Part shown: positions 10,726-23,117 of the stretch, in pieces
How positions within the stretch are numbered: position 1 is the stretch's first letter
Layout: every line of letters starts with the position of its first letter
Origin: Euleptes europaea
Taxonomy: Eukaryota; Chordata; Lepidosauria; Squamata; Sphaerodactylidae
Direction of reading: 5' to 3'
DNA length: 64,000 nucleotides
Assembly: GCF_029931775.1 (NCBI RefSeq)
Contig: NC_079312.1
Coordinates: 8,191,821 to 8,255,820 of the forward strand
Position numbers and translations under genes: made by a program
Notes under the pieces: generated by a model
Databases searched by the model: none
What the model saw: the letters and a program-made list of their open reading frames with translations, nothing else
What the model was told of the DNA's origin: nothing

Positions 10726-10893
10726 GGGTTGCCGGCTCTGGATTGGGAAAGACCTGGAGAGTTTGGGGGGTGGATCCTAGGGAGGCGAGGGACTTCAGTT
10801 GGTATAATGTCACCTTCCAACGCACCCATTTTCTCCAAGGGAACTTATCTTCGTGGTCTGGAGCCCAGCTGTAATTCCGAGAGATCTCCTGCA
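10726..10893 (+). mobile_element. hAT-like MITE (AGGGTTGCCAAC family)
   Basis: gggttgccggctctggattggg start and body ccattttctccaagggaac..gagatctcctgc. Confidence 0.6.
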
Positions 10894-12760
10894 AGCCCGA
10901 GAAAACAAAATTCTCCCCACTGTCCCCTCTTGCATCTCCCCTTTCCTTTCATTGCAACTCCCTTTCTGCCCTAATGCAATTTAAACTCATCAGGTGTTTG
11001 CAGTGTGTGTGTATGAGGAGGAGTTGGTGCTTTTGCTGCTGCTGCTGGCCAGCTCCTTTCCCACAGGGTGGACGAGGCAGGAAGGTCTCCGCCACTCCTG
11101 ACTGGCTCCCTTTGCAGGAAGGCAGCTTCCCAGCCCAGGGGAAAGCCCTGCTTGGCCAGAGCTTTTGGGTTGGGTGCTCTGATGGTTAAAACAGGCGAGT
11201 TCAAAGTGCCTAGAGGGGAAGGAAACTGGGGGCAGAAGGGGGGTGTTATTTGCAGGCCCCCCTTCCTGCTCCAGCCCCTTTCTCATTCTGCAGGTACCTG
11301 TGAACTGGAGCTGTGGAGGTTGCAGTTAGAAAGCCTGTTTGGAAGAACAAAGCTTTAAGGTGCAATGGGGGGGTGGGGGGTGTCTTTCTTGGGGGGCGGG
11401 GAGAGAAATTAAAGCGAGAGAGAGAGAGAGAGATGGAAATGGGGTGGTGGAGGATGCAAATCGAGTGCAATCTGATGAAAAACTGCATGGTATGTGTGTT
11501 TGCATGATACAGCTTTGTTTGGAAAAATAACATCAAATTAGCTTAGCAGTAAATCAGGTGAGTGCAGATCTTTTTTTTTTTTAATGGTGTTTGAAATGTA
11601 TATATATGTTTGGCAGTCTAAAATAAACCTTTTTCCCAGTCTTCCTTTAGTCCCAGGAATTTAGGAAAAGAGGTGACATCATATATCAATAATGTGTTTG
11701 CGGCTGCAAATAACTGACTGTTTGACATTTTAATAACTGCAAGCAGTTTAATTTCTTTCTTTCCTTAATTTTTTTTTTAAAAACTGTGATCTGGCTTTTT
11801 TTGATTTTTCCTTATTTTGTTGCATTTTGTTAATGTATGGTTATGTGTATCTTTTGTGTGACTTATTTATTATTTTCATTTCTCTGGGACCAAAAACAAA
11901 TTGCAAGCATGACAAAAAAAAATTTCCCCAATCAATAAATGGATTACAACATTCAATTATGTCAGGGTATCATTGAACAAATTACAAGATATGATAATGT
12001 TTGAATCTAAAAACAAAGATTCCTAGTAAAATTTATAAAATTATCTTGTATATGATTGTATGTCATTGTACTGAAGCATTGTAAGCCACCCTGAGCCCGG
12101 CTTTGGCTGGGAAAGGGCGGAGGATAAATCATAATAAAACAAAAAATAAAAATCATGCTGCTATGAATAATATAAGTTACATGAAGTTACTCTGGACAGG
12201 AGGCTACGGTGACAGACCCCCTTGTCCAGTTTTGTGCAGCCCTTCCAAGGGGAATTCTCCCCTCCCCATCCACATTAGGGACCAGAAAGAGAAATTTACA
12301 TCTCAGAATGGCTATGGGTCTTGTTTCCTTCAGGGAATGAATGGCAAAGCTTGCTATAGGGCATGTGCGTATAAGGGAGAATGGAAAGGGTTGCTCCATA
12401 CAAAAAAAGCCTGAGGGCATATTGGGATTCCTGTCCCTTCCATCACTGCAGAAGAGAGAATTTTGGCCGATGCTGCTTCTCTTCATCCCCAGTGAACCAG
12501 CCAAAATTCCTGTGCAAGGAATACAAGTTACGGAGCTGACCCCTCTGCCAAATCCTGTTATGCTTGTCAGATCACGAGGAAACATTTGCTGGGTCTCCTG
12601 GCAAACGTTTGTTGTTGTTGACTGAAATAGAACCTCCATGTTCCAAAGCAGTTCACTTAAAATATGTTAGGTGATGAGTGGAGGAGGTTGTCTAGTTTCC
12701 CCTGTAACTGTCTACAAAGCCACTGGCAGAAATGGGAGGCAGGACTGGATGGTCTGATAC
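10894..12760. other. Interval between genes A and B; possible gene B promoter
   Basis: No gene. It contains a GC-richer part (10980-11400), a (GA)n run (11416-11433) and AT-rich sequence (11560-12100). The GC-richer part could hold the gene B promoter, but it does not match the C/D/E first exon, so this is a guess. Homology to the start of the window (gene A side) begins near 12770. Confidence 0.3.
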
Positions 12761-13609
12761 ATCAGGGGCCTCTTTTTCTCTTCTAGAAACATGCTTTGCT
12801 TCAAATTACACTGTCCTATGAATCATCTCATAGCTTGTTTGTGTCTCTCCTCCAGGGTGGTCTGTTCTCTGGCAGTCAGGGAAAGCCAGTGGCCTCCATA
12901 TGACCATCTCTTCTTTGTCAGAGACCCAGTGTGGGGAAACAGATCTGAGGGAGCCAAATACTGAACTTTTTTGGCATTCACCGGCCGAAGTTCTCAGTCA
13001 TCCACGCCCTGTGAGACTCGAGACCCATCTGACATGCACAGCAGGCTTTGCTTTTAAAGTAATTTTCTTTCTCTCCTGCTCTCCCTGAATAGGTCAGAAG
13101 TGTTTAGAGTGTTAAAATAGGATCTGGCAGGCCAAGGTTCGAATCTCCACTCTGCCATGGAAGCTTGGGCCAATCACACACATTCAGTGTTGCCTACTTT
13201 ACAGGATAGTTGTGAGGATAAACTGGAGAGGAGGACAACCGCATAAGCTGTTTAGAAGTCCCCATTGGGGAGGAGGGCTGCACAGGCTGGGAGAGTGGAA
13301 AATATCCTCTCCTTTACAAAACAAATGGAGTTCAAGAATCTTTGTGCGCTATAAGAGTCATTGTGATTTAGTGGGTAGAATATCTGCCTAGAATCTAGGA
13401 GGTCCAAGTTTAAATCTCCACTCTGCTACGGAAAAGTTGCTGGCTGGCTTTGGGCCTGTTGCATCCTGTCAGCCTGACCTACCTTGCAGGGTTCTTGTGA
13501 AGACAGAATGGAGGCGGAGAGAACGATGTCAGCATCTTTGGGTCCCCTTTGGGGGGAAAAGGTGGGGTGTAAACAAAGTAAACAAAGAATAAATTTGTCT
13601 CCCTCACAG

Positions 13610-13690
13610 GCAGAGGAAAATCCTAGAGCCAGGTTCCAGATCATTCCTCCTTGGGGTGGAGTGGAAACATTTAAGATGCAGACAGCTCAG
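13610..13690 (+). CDS. Gene B start exon (5'UTR plus MQTAQ)
   Basis: Counterpart of the gene A start exon. The acceptor is ccctcacag at 13609, the ATG is at 13676-13678, and coding 13676-13690 gives MQTAQ before donor gtaagg. Flanking sequence is clearly homologous to gene A at 1206-1300. One residue differs (P to T). Confidence 0.75.
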
Positions 13691-14074
13691 GTAAGGGATG
13701 GATCCAAGGAACAGCTTGGTGCCTCCTTTAATGCAGGGCTGGAAGGGAACCATTTCTGTTTGCTTTTGTAGTTTGCAGCCGCCTTTTTTTGGAAAGCTCC
13801 ATTGGATTTCTCCACAGAGAAAAGGGGACTAAAAATGCTGAAATAAATAAATACATTTAATTTCCGTGGCTTTCTGATAACTGTAAGGTAACACAGCAAC
13901 TGTTCAGGAGGCCATGTGGATCACTGATGAGCTCCCATGAATCAAACGGTGGGATACCTGTAAACTCCCCAGGCAGGTTTTATTGTTTTTCTATGGTGTG
14001 TCAAGTATTTCTTGAAGGTAGAGCTCCCCCCTTGGGGTAACAAGAACCTTACATGAAGGTTCTGGAAGAGGAAG

Positions 14075-14486
14075 GTCAGTGGATCAGTGGTAGAGCACCT
14101 GCTTGGCATGCAGAAGGTCCCTCAACTAAAGATAATTAAAGGAGGTGATGTGAAAGGACTCTGCCTGGGACCCTGGAGAGCCACTGCCAGTCAGAGCTAA
14201 CAATACTGGCTTTGATGGACCAACAGTAACTGCGTTTAAAATGGTGTAACTGCTTGAGAGGACCCTGCAAGGGTCTGACTCAGTAGACAGCATTTGCAGG
14301 TATTCCTGTTTCAATATCCACAGTTGTTTGAGGAGGGGCTGTGGCTCAGCGGTGGAGCATCTGCTTGGCATCCAGAAGGTCCCAGGTTCAATTCTCTGCA
14401 AGCATTTCTGCAGAGCTGCCGCTGGTCTGATCAGACAGTAACGACCTTGATAGACCAATGGTCTGATTCAGTATAAGGCTGCTTCA
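14075..14486 (+). mobile_element. Two tRNA-derived SINEs upstream of gene B KRAB-A
   Basis: Two copies of the gtggctcag(t/c)ggt(a/g)gagc family (about 14075-14240 and 14333-14486), at the same places as in gene A. Confidence 0.7.
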
Positions 14487-14512
14487 TGCATGTGTTTGTT
14501 TTCAGATGGTGA

Positions 14513-14716
<204 letters not shown>

Positions 14717-16188
14717 TGATGTGGAAGGTGTGATTTTTGCCCCTGTTGCTACTTTGATTATTTATGTTATTTATATCAGTAGAAGAGAGCAAGAGTCCAG
14801 TAAAGACTTTAAGAAAACAAAATTTCTTAAAGACTTAAACAAAAGACTTAACACCTTAAAGACTTAACCTTAAAGACCTAACAAAATTTCTGACAGGATA
14901 TGGGCTTTCATGAATTACTGCTCACCTCTTCAGATACAGCTAGAAAGTGAGTCTGTCGTTCTCCCTCTCCAAACTCTTTAATGGTTAAGCAGTCTAAGGG
15001 CCAATCCCTATGGGTAAGGATTTTGTGGAATCCATATATCCTTCCTCATCCCAATAGAGGGAGGACTAACAACAGTTAGTAAGTTAATAGTCAGATTTAC
15101 AGGGTTCAGAGCCACACTGGACTGTTTTTATCCTGCTAGGCTGGGAGCTATGGAGGCCTTACCTGGTTAACAGTTACAGTTCTAAATGTAGCTACATAAT
15201 TCCCCCATTCTTGACTGGGGAATTAGGGCTGCCTCCATGCAAACATTTTGTGCAGCTTTGGGTTCCAAATTGGACAGTGTCCTCTAATTGCCAATTTTCT
15301 AGGTTTCCCCCATCTTTGTCCCAAATTTCCAGAGACTCTGCCTACATCAGCGCCATTTTCTTTCTATCAGCTTTTTGAGGCTGCCGTATTGCCTGCCATA
15401 CCACCAGAGGGCTTTTTAAAAAATTAGTAATTGGTATTGTGCAGTAATGTTATAAAAATCTAGTTCCACCATCTGCTAGTTTCTCTGAATTCCCAGATTT
15501 CATTTTTTCTAAAGCACATCTCTAGCCCTTTTTATTGCAGAGATAAGGGAAAGGTCAAATTATTTTTGTCTAGATTATCTTTTCTTCCCTATCAACAGGA
15601 GTGGTCCTCACCCCCACTTGAGTGGACTGATTACTCTCTTGGTTTGTATCTTGTTTTAAAATGGCTCTCTTGTAACATCTGACTCCCTGTGGTTTGTAGT
15701 TTTAAATATAGTTTGTAGTTTTAAATATAAATGTATTTTTAATGGATGTTCACCAGATAATCCTGGGGGGGTGGTCACACCTGTTAATGAATAGTCCTTG
15801 CTGTCTAATTTAGATTTTGAGTGGGGATGAACAGAACATTTGCTTGGGGGACAACTACCCTTGCAGGGTTAAATGACAGTAGAATATTTCGAGGCCCTTT
15901 AGAGAGAAGGGGGCCCCTTTGAAGGAGGAAGAAGAGGATTAGCCTCTCAGTTGGGAGGTTGAGAGAGGAACAGCTAAAAGACACATGGCTGCCTTGGTCC
16001 CCACAATGGGATTCCTAACTGGCGTGTCTATCTAAGATTCATAAAGAATAGAGCTACTTGAAGATTGATGCTTTCTGGTGGTTTCTGTTACATGCTCACA
16101 TGTTGGTGTTAAGAGCTGTGGGCGTGGAGAGCCATGTTGGTGTCAAGAACAGGCATTGTGTAGTGGTTAAGAGCTATGTTGGTGTCAA

Positions 16189-16437
16189 GAGCCAGCATGG
16201 TGTGGTGGTGAAGAGTGGCAGTCGCTAATCTGGAGAACTGGGTTTGATTCCCCACTTCTCCACAGTAAGCCAGCTGGGTGACCTTGGGTAGTCGCACCTC
16301 TCTGAACTCTCTCAGCCCCCACCTACCACACAAGGTGCCTGTTGTGGGGGTGGGGAGAGAGAAGGCAATCATAATCCACTTTGAGATTCCTTACGGTAGA
16401 GAAAAGTGGGTTACAAAACCCAACCCTTGTTCTTCTT
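16189..16437 (+). mobile_element. tRNA-derived SINE with CTT tail, gene B
   Basis: agccagcatggtgtggtggtg head; tail aaaacccaacccttgttcttc just before the KRAB-B acceptor region. Orthologous to the 5027 copy. Confidence 0.8.
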
Positions 16438-16510
16438 TCCTTCTCTCTCGTAGCCCTTTTGAAAGTGAACATAGAAATGGATTCCGTAGGAATGCCTGAC
16501 TCTTTTGTAG

Positions 16511-16624
16511 TAACTAGTCCATTTGTTTCCTCCAAAGCAATTCCCAAGCCTGGCCTCATCTCCTGGCTTCAGGAAAGTGAATCACCGTTTTCCCCAGACT
16601 CTGAAGAAGAGGAGCGGTCGGCAG
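16511..16624 (+). CDS. Gene B KRAB-B-like exon
   Basis: 114 nt, phase 1 to phase 1, encoding VTSPFVSSKAIPKPGLISW and an acidic tail ending SEEEERSAG before gtgggtgc. Unlike gene A, an upstream acceptor (ctctctcgtag at 16453) would give a 171-nt exon that is also in phase and open, adding 19 residues. The shorter form is reported because it is possible in both paralogues. A SINE tail rich in CTT lies just upstream. Confidence 0.78.
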
Positions 16625-16944
16625 GTGGGTGCTTAGATGTGTGATGGGGCCCCTGGTTGGCTGAGGATTGATGGGTTTCCATGGAGGGCAGCTAGATGTT
16701 TTGAATGGCCCTGATCCCTCAGGCTGGGAACTCATGTACCCTGGGATACCTCCAGAGGTTCCACCAGACTCTGACCTTTCCTTCCTCATAAAAGTTCTCA
16801 AGGGATGGGAAGGCTGAAACAGTCCTGTTTCTCTCAGTGTTGACCCAGATTTTGGGGCCTTGGATCTTGACCTTGATTCCATCCGCCTGGAAGTATCTCC
16901 CGATTCTGGGCTGTCTACATTGCAGGAACAAGGATGGAGTTTTC

Positions 16945-17510
16945 AGGATTTCAGACCATACATTGAACATGACTCAGCAGTGTGATGTGATAGCTAAAAA
17001 GGCAAATGCAATTTTGGGCTGTAACAATGGAAGTAGTGTCCAGATAATCGCTTTGCTCTTCTCTAGTTAGACCTCACCTAGAGTATTGTGTTCAGGTTTG
17101 AGAACCACAATTTAAGAAGGATGTAGACATGCTGGAATATGTCCAGAGGAGGGCAACGAAGATGGTGAGGAGTCTGGAGACCAAGTCTTGTGAGGAAAGG
17201 TTGCAAGAGTTGGGTATGTTTAGCCTGGAAAGGAGATGACTGAGAGGTGATAGGATAACCGTCTTCAAGTACTTGAAGGGCTCTCATCCAGAGGATGGTG
17301 CTGAGTGGTTTTCTGTTGCCCCAGAAAGTCAGACCAGAACCAGCAATTAAATCAAAAGAGTTTCCAGCTAAACATTGGGAAGAACTTCCTGACAGTTTGA
17401 GCGGTTTCTCAGTGGAACAGGCTTCCTCAGGAGGTGGTGGGCCCTCCTTTTTTGGAGGTTTTTAAGCAGAGGCTAGATGGCCATCTGTCAGCCATGCTGA
17501 TTCTGTGAAC
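16945..17510 (+). mobile_element. CR1 LINE 3' end, gene B only
   Basis: Starts in [19 protein letters not shown] and continues through the 3' end of the ORF to ..gatggccatctgtcagccatgctgattctg. Sited near, but not at, the CR1 insertion of gene A. Confidence 0.82.
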
Positions 17511-17786
17511 TTAAGTTGTTGTAAATTTTATACTAAAATATTATTGAACTGCTGTATCAAAAGCTGTTGGGGAGTGTTAAGAATATTCACAGAGAGGCAG
17601 TGAACTCTTCAGATGAAAATCACAAATGAAGACAGAGCCAAAGTCTCCCATGGCCAGTTTAGAAACCAAATTAAAAAGGAGAAAAGAACATGGCCTGCAT
17701 TCACTTTGCAAAAATGTTAACTATGTTATAACTCCAGATTTCCCCGTTCTAATCAGGAGGCTTTGTTCCACCAGATGGAACCAAAG

Positions 17787-18060
17787 TCAGTGTGATGTAG
17801 TGGTTAAGAGCAGTGGACTCTAATCTGGAGAACCGGATTTAATTCCCTACTCCACATGAACGGTGGACTTTAATCTGATGAACTGGGTTGGCTTCCCCAC
17901 TCCTACACCTGAAGCCCGTTGGGTGACCTCTCAGAAACTCTCTCAGCCCCACCTACCTCACAAGGTGTCTGTTGTGTGGAGGGGAGGGAAGGTGATTGTA
18001 AGTTGGTTTGATTCTCCTTCAAAGATTGAGAAAGTTGGCATCTAAAAATCAACTCTTCTT
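17787..18060 (+). mobile_element. tRNA-derived SINE(s) supplying the gene B finger-exon acceptor
   Basis: Two partial heads in tandem (gtgatgtagtggttaagagc, then ggtggactttaatctgatg) and one body; tail aaaatcaactcttcttctttag forms the acceptor. Confidence 0.82.
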
Positions 18061-18066
18061 CTTTAG

Positions 18067-19787
18067 GTAACAGGAAGGTTGATGAGAATTATAGAGAGCG
18101 ATGTGGGGTATCTTTTGAAACAACCAGCCATGAAGTGGAGGAAGAGCCTTCTGGGAATCAAGAAGAGTCAAGGAGGCAGCAGGAAAACAAAAGGGAGAAG
18201 TCAGGGGGTCAGTCTTTAGTTTTCCAGGCCAGTGGCTTGCTCAAAAATCCAGCCCAAGAAAAGATTCAGAAAGAAAAGAGGAGGAATGAACATTCTGAAA
18301 GTGGAGAAATATTGAGACGCGAATCCAACTTTTCTTCCCATCAGAGGATCCATACAGGGTATGAAACGTATAAATGTTCTGAATGTGGTAAGGGGTTCAG
18401 TAGGCTCATGAGCCTCACTTCTCATAAGAGAATCCATATGAGGGAGGAACCATCTGAGAGTTCAGAGTGTGAAAACAATTTTGGTCTGAGTGAAAGACTT
18501 ACTTCCCATCAAACAACCCACACAGGCCAAAAACCATGCCGATGCTCAGAGTGTAGGAAAAGGTTCAGCGGTAACACGTCTACTTTGCATCAGAGAATCC
18601 ATTCAGAGGAAAAACAATATAAATGCATGGAATGCGGAAAGAGCTTCCTCCAGCTTTCTAATTTCACTGCACACCAGAGAATCCACCAAAAAGAGAAACC
18701 ATATAAATGCTTGGAATGTGGAAAGAACTTCACTCACAGCAAAGGACTCACTTCCCATCAGAAAATCCACACAAAGGAGAAACCATATGTGTGCTTGAAG
18801 TGCGGGAAAAGCTTCAGTTGGAGCTCATCCCTCACCTCCCATCAGAGAATCCACACAAAGGAGAAGTCATATGTGTGTTTGAAGTGCGAGAAAACCTTCC
18901 GATGGAGCTCTTCCCTCACTTCCCATCAGAGAATCCACACAAAGGAGAAGTCATATGAGTGCTTGGAGTGTGGAAAAACCTTCCGTTGGAGCTCATCCCT
19001 CACTTCCCATAAGAGAATCCACACACAGGAAAAATCATATGTGTGCTTGGAGTGCGGGAAAACTTTCCGTTGGAGCACATCCCTCACTTCACATCTGAGA
19101 ATCCACTCAGGGGAGAAACCATACCAGTGCACAATATGTGGAAAATGCTTTAGTCAGAGACCACACCTTACTTCCCACCGAAGATTCCATTCTGGAGAAA
19201 AACCCTATAAATGCCAGGAGTGTGGAAAAGGCTTCAGTCAGAGTTCACACCTGAACGTACACCTAAGAATCCACTCAGGAGAGAAGCCGTATAAATGCTT
19301 AGAATGTGGGAAGAGTTTCACTTGCAATCATTACCTTAAAACACATGAAAGAATCCACACAGGGGAAAAACCCTATAAATGTCTGGATTGTGGGAGAAGC
19401 TTCAATCAGAGCTCAAGCCTTAATCTACATCGAAGAGTTCACACAGGGGAGAAGCCGTATAAATGCATGGAATGTGGGAGAAGCTTCAGTTGCAGCTCAA
19501 CCCTTACTATACATCAAAGAATCCACACAGGGGAGAAGCCATTCAAATGCATGGATTGTGGGAGAAGCTTCAGTTGTAGCTCAACCCGTACTATACATCA
19601 AAGAGTCCACACAGGGGAGAAGCCATTTAAATGCATGGATTGTGGGAGAAGCTTCAGTTGTAGCTCAACCCGTACTATACATCAAACAGCCCACACAAGA
19701 GATAATCTATTTAAATGTATGGAATGTGGAAAGAATTTTGGCAACCGTTCACAACTTACATTGCACAAGAGAACTCACATGGGATAA
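18067..19787 (+). CDS. Gene B C2H2 zinc-finger exon (15 good, 2 decayed fingers)
   Basis: Terminal exon of KRAB-ZNF gene B. Joined with 13676-13690, 14570-14696 and 16511-16624 it gives 1977 nt and 658 residues, a likely nuclear DNA-binding repressor. The acceptor cttcttctttag again comes from a SINE tail and enters in phase 1 (G|GT AAC). The linker is nearly identical to gene A. The array runs from about residue 187 to 656: finger 1 is canonical, finger 2 has lost its first cysteine (SESSEC), finger 3 has its cysteines (CSEC) but a spacing one residue short, and 4 to 17 are canonical. Fingers 6 to 9 are nearly identical to one another (S/RWSxSLTSH), and 15 and 16 share CSSTRTIH, suggesting recent duplication or conversion. 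The TAA at 19785 is followed by two relic fingers in other frames. Confidence 0.93.
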
Positions 19788-19966
19788 ATTGTTTAAATGC
19801 CTGCAGTGTGGAAAGAACTTCACCAGCAGCGCACAGCTTACAGCACATCATAAAGTCCACACTGGAAACAAAAAATATATAGATGCAGGGACTGCAGAAA
19901 AAGGTTCATATGGGGATGCCATTATAGATCCCATCAAAGAATACATGAAGAGGAGGAATCAATAAA
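19788..19966 (+). pseudogene. Gene B relic fingers and poly(A) signal
   Basis: Directly after the stop, another frame reads DKLFKCLQCGKNFTSSAQ and on to a full C2H2 finger with TAHHKVHTG. A third frame then reads YRCRDCRKRFIWGCH and on to SHQRIH, a second finger. Both have their zinc ligands but are out of frame with the gene and each other. AATAAA at 19961-19966 follows at once and is a good candidate poly(A) signal. The array therefore seems to have been two fingers longer in an ancestor. Confidence 0.75.
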
Positions 19967-19969
19967 AAT

Positions 19970-20684
19970 TATCATACTAAAAGTTTTTTGTAATACAACA
20001 AGCCTTACTGATGCCAAAAAATTCACGAAGACCCCAAATGATTTAATGATTAATTAGGAAATAACTTTTTTTCAGTGAGCCCTCAAGCCTTAGTAAACAG
20101 TAGATAATCTGCTAATGGAGAAGCACTTCAGAGATTTGTTGTAAACCTGCAGAGGAGGAAGAAGGGGGAGTTGAAAACTGTGTGGGGTTTTCTCTCTAGT
20201 ATTCCAGCTATTTTTCCTGTGTACCTCCCAAAGCCCATGGTGGGGAAAGCCTCAAGTTTTTATTATAGCAGTTGCTGTATTGGTGTTAAAACGGGGGGGG
20301 GGGGCATTTAAACATATCATGGATAGATGTTAATATGTGAACTCAATTTTTATTATTTGGGAAGTATTTTTAGAAAGTTATAATAGTAGTCACCACTGCA
20401 AGCTTTTAACATCTATACTTATCATGTATTGTATAAGGTATCTTATGATTTATGTCAAGATATATTATTATGATAATCACCATTTAATGTGATTATTATG
20501 TCACTTATTTACTGCTCATAATTGTTATCATCATATGTTGTTTATTGTTTTTATTATTGTTTATTATATCATATGTATTTTTTCTTTCTCTTTTATGTAA
20601 TTGTTATCTGCGATATGGCTTCTCTTCTCTTTTCTCTTCTGTTTATATTTACAAAAAAATAAATTCTTTTGTTTTAAAAAGTCC
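19970..20684. other. No gene seen; AT-rich 3' flank of gene B
   Basis: AT-rich with a short G run (20294-20304). No element or gene recognised. Confidence 0.4.
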
Positions 20685-20945
20685 AAGTACATAATGTCTA
20701 CAAGGTCACTGTTGTCTACATGCTTGTTCACTTTCACAAAGAACTCCCAACAGGTTGGTGAGGCCAGACTTCCCTTTGCAGAAGCCATGCTGATTTTTCC
20801 TAGCAGGCTTTGTTCTGCTATGTGCCTAATAATTCTATATTGGATTATAGTTTTTAGTAGTTTACCTGGAACAGATGTTAGGCTAACAGGCCTGTAATTT
20901 CCTGGTTCCTCTCTGGACTGCTTTCTCTTGCTTGGGAAAGATATT
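20685..20945 (-). mobile_element. LINE RT fragment (CR1/L2-like)
   Basis: Minus strand reads GNYRPVSLTSVPGKLLKTII and later NSDLVDIMYLDF, motifs of the CR1/L2 reverse transcriptase. Confidence 0.75.
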
Positions 20946-21870
20946 GTGGCATCCACTGATGCTGATTCCCCCCTCCCCTGCCTACACTCCTGGTTAGTCA
21001 GAGACAGAGGCACCCTTAACTTACTTCAAATTATTATCATGGTCGATCTGTGTGGCTTGGCTGCACAGTCAGATCCCCCCGCCCCGCACCTTGGCTAAAT
21101 TCATTACTGTATTTACAACTGCCTGTCTGCACTCCCCGCCCCCAGCGTCACATAATTCATGACATAGTGGAGGTGTGACAAGCTCTCCTTCCCCCCTTTT
21201 AAATTTTTTTTAAACTTCACCCCGGCAGCCTGCAGCCCAGGGACTGCATCTCCGCTTAGACCCCCTGCTGTCCCTATAAAATGTTCACAAGCACATACAA
21301 ATTGGGACAAGCAGCGTGAGAAGCCGGGCAGAACTTGTATAGGGTTGAGCGAGGGAGAAAGTGAGACCAAGCAAGGAACTCTCTCCCCTTGCTGCCACCT
21401 TCGTTTGAAAGCTGCAGTCCCACAGTCTTCTCAAAACTCATTTAATTATAATAAACCCTGCACAAAGGAAAGGGGGTAGTGCAAAGAGACAACAATCCAA
21501 TGTTCCTTTGTTCCTTCAGGATTTTTAAAAAATATATGGAAAATTAGTGAAAGGAGAGGGAGGGGAGGGGACAGGGGAGAATTGGGAAGGATGGGAGTGT
21601 ATTTCCATGAAGGGCAGCTGCGCTCCAAAGCAGCTCCACATGCTGTTGCTGAGAAACAATCTACTTTGGACTCCAATCTTCGGTTGCTGGTGTGTCTTCA
21701 AAAACCCCTTCCTGGAGGAATCCCTGCTCAGAGAGATCACATAACCGCTCCAAATTTTCCTGCAACTTTTTTTTTTAAGTTCACTTTAGGCACAGTTGGG
21801 CGTCTGGGGATTTCTTTTTTTAAAAGCTACACTCAAAGGGACTAAAGACTGCTCAAAGCAGGAAATCATT
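20946..21870. other. No gene seen
   Basis: Mixed sequence without recognised genes or repeats; a purine-rich patch at 21545-21590. Confidence 0.35.
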
Positions 21871-22342
21871 CAGATCTTACCTTGGGGATATTGCACCAGG
21901 AAGAAAACGGGGTGGGGGTGGAGAGAGAGAGAAGAGAGAAGAAACTTAAACAGTCATTCTACTGTGGCTCTCAAGGGAAGGGAGGGATCAGCAGAACAAA
22001 AGCAACAAGTACAGCCTCCTCTGTAACAACAGAAACAAAAGAGACTGGCTGGAGAATGGGTAGCTTCTTTGCAGGCTTTAAATATCATGCTTGGCGTCCT
22101 GATCCCTGTTTTAAAAAGAAGAGGAACGACCCAACGTTACTCCAAGTGCATTTATTTTAAAAATAAATGGCTCAGAAAATGGCCACCAGAGGGAAAGGGC
22201 TACACAGTGGGCTACACGGACATGGGCTACACAGTGGGTGTGGACTGCAGAGAAATAAACAGCATCTTAATGCTGTCTGCACTTCAGGGGAAGCCGTCTG
22301 GGAAACAGATAAAGGGCAAACATCGCCCTATAAGGGTTTTGG
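21871..22342 (+). repeat. Unclassified direct duplication, unit 1
   Basis: Aligns with 22655-23117 (offset about 784 bp): shared cttggggatattg.accagga, tctgtaacaacagaaacaaa, tactccaagtgcattt, gggctacacagtgggtgtgg and ggggaagccgtctgggaaac. Family unknown. Confidence 0.75.
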
Positions 22343-22654
22343 GAAGAGACGGAGGCTTATCGCACCCAGGCTGGGAAATGTATGGAAAACACCTTAAAAG
22401 CGATCGTGCTGGATGCAATTTCCTATTTCCCCCCTGCACGTCTGCTCGTTCTAACGTCTCTGAAATGTTTGCTTTCGGAGCGCACCTCCAATGAAACAGC
22501 ACACAAAAGAGAGAAGGGGGCGTGGAGGGAGCACCTTGTAACTTGCTTGGGTTCCCCTCCACCTCCCTCTGCATTTTGGTGTGCTTGCGTGGGATCGTCA
22601 GTGATTCGGGATGATAGGACGATGGGCTCACGTTTCCCCCCCCCCCCCAAGCTT

Positions 22655-23117
22655 CAGATCTTCCCTTGGGGATATTGTACCAGGAGGAAAACGAGGGGGG
22701 GGGGAGAGAAAAGAAAGAAGAAACTCAGAAACAATCATTCTCCTGCAGCTCTCAAGGGAAAGGGGGATCAGAAGAACAAAAGCAACAAGTTTCCTTTACA
22801 GCCTTGTCCGAGCCTCGTCTGTAACAACAGAAACAAAGGAGACTCTGGTTCACTTCTTTGCTGGCTTTAAATAACTTGCCTGATCCCCTTTTTTTTAAAG
22901 AAGACATAACGATCCAATATTACTCCAAGTGCATTTGTTTTTTAAAACCCCCCGAAGACAATGGCCACTGGAGGGAAAGAGGAGGGGACATGGGCTACAC
23001 AGTGGGTGTGGACAACAGAGGGGTGGAGAAAGAAACGGCGTCTCAATCTTATCTGCACTTCAGGGGAAGCCGTCTGGGAAACAGAGAAAAGAAAAACATC
23101 GTTCTATAAGTGTTTGG
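22655..23117 (+). repeat. Unclassified direct duplication, unit 2
   Basis: Second copy of the unit above. It is followed by a shorter pair of similar segments near 23174 and 23288 (gtgcgatca....aataaaac). Confidence 0.75.

Noticed and set aside
22284-22870. Overlapping open frames of 115 to 162 codons on both strands
   Set aside because: GC-rich sequence gives chance open frames; the two duplicated units do not conserve any one frame.
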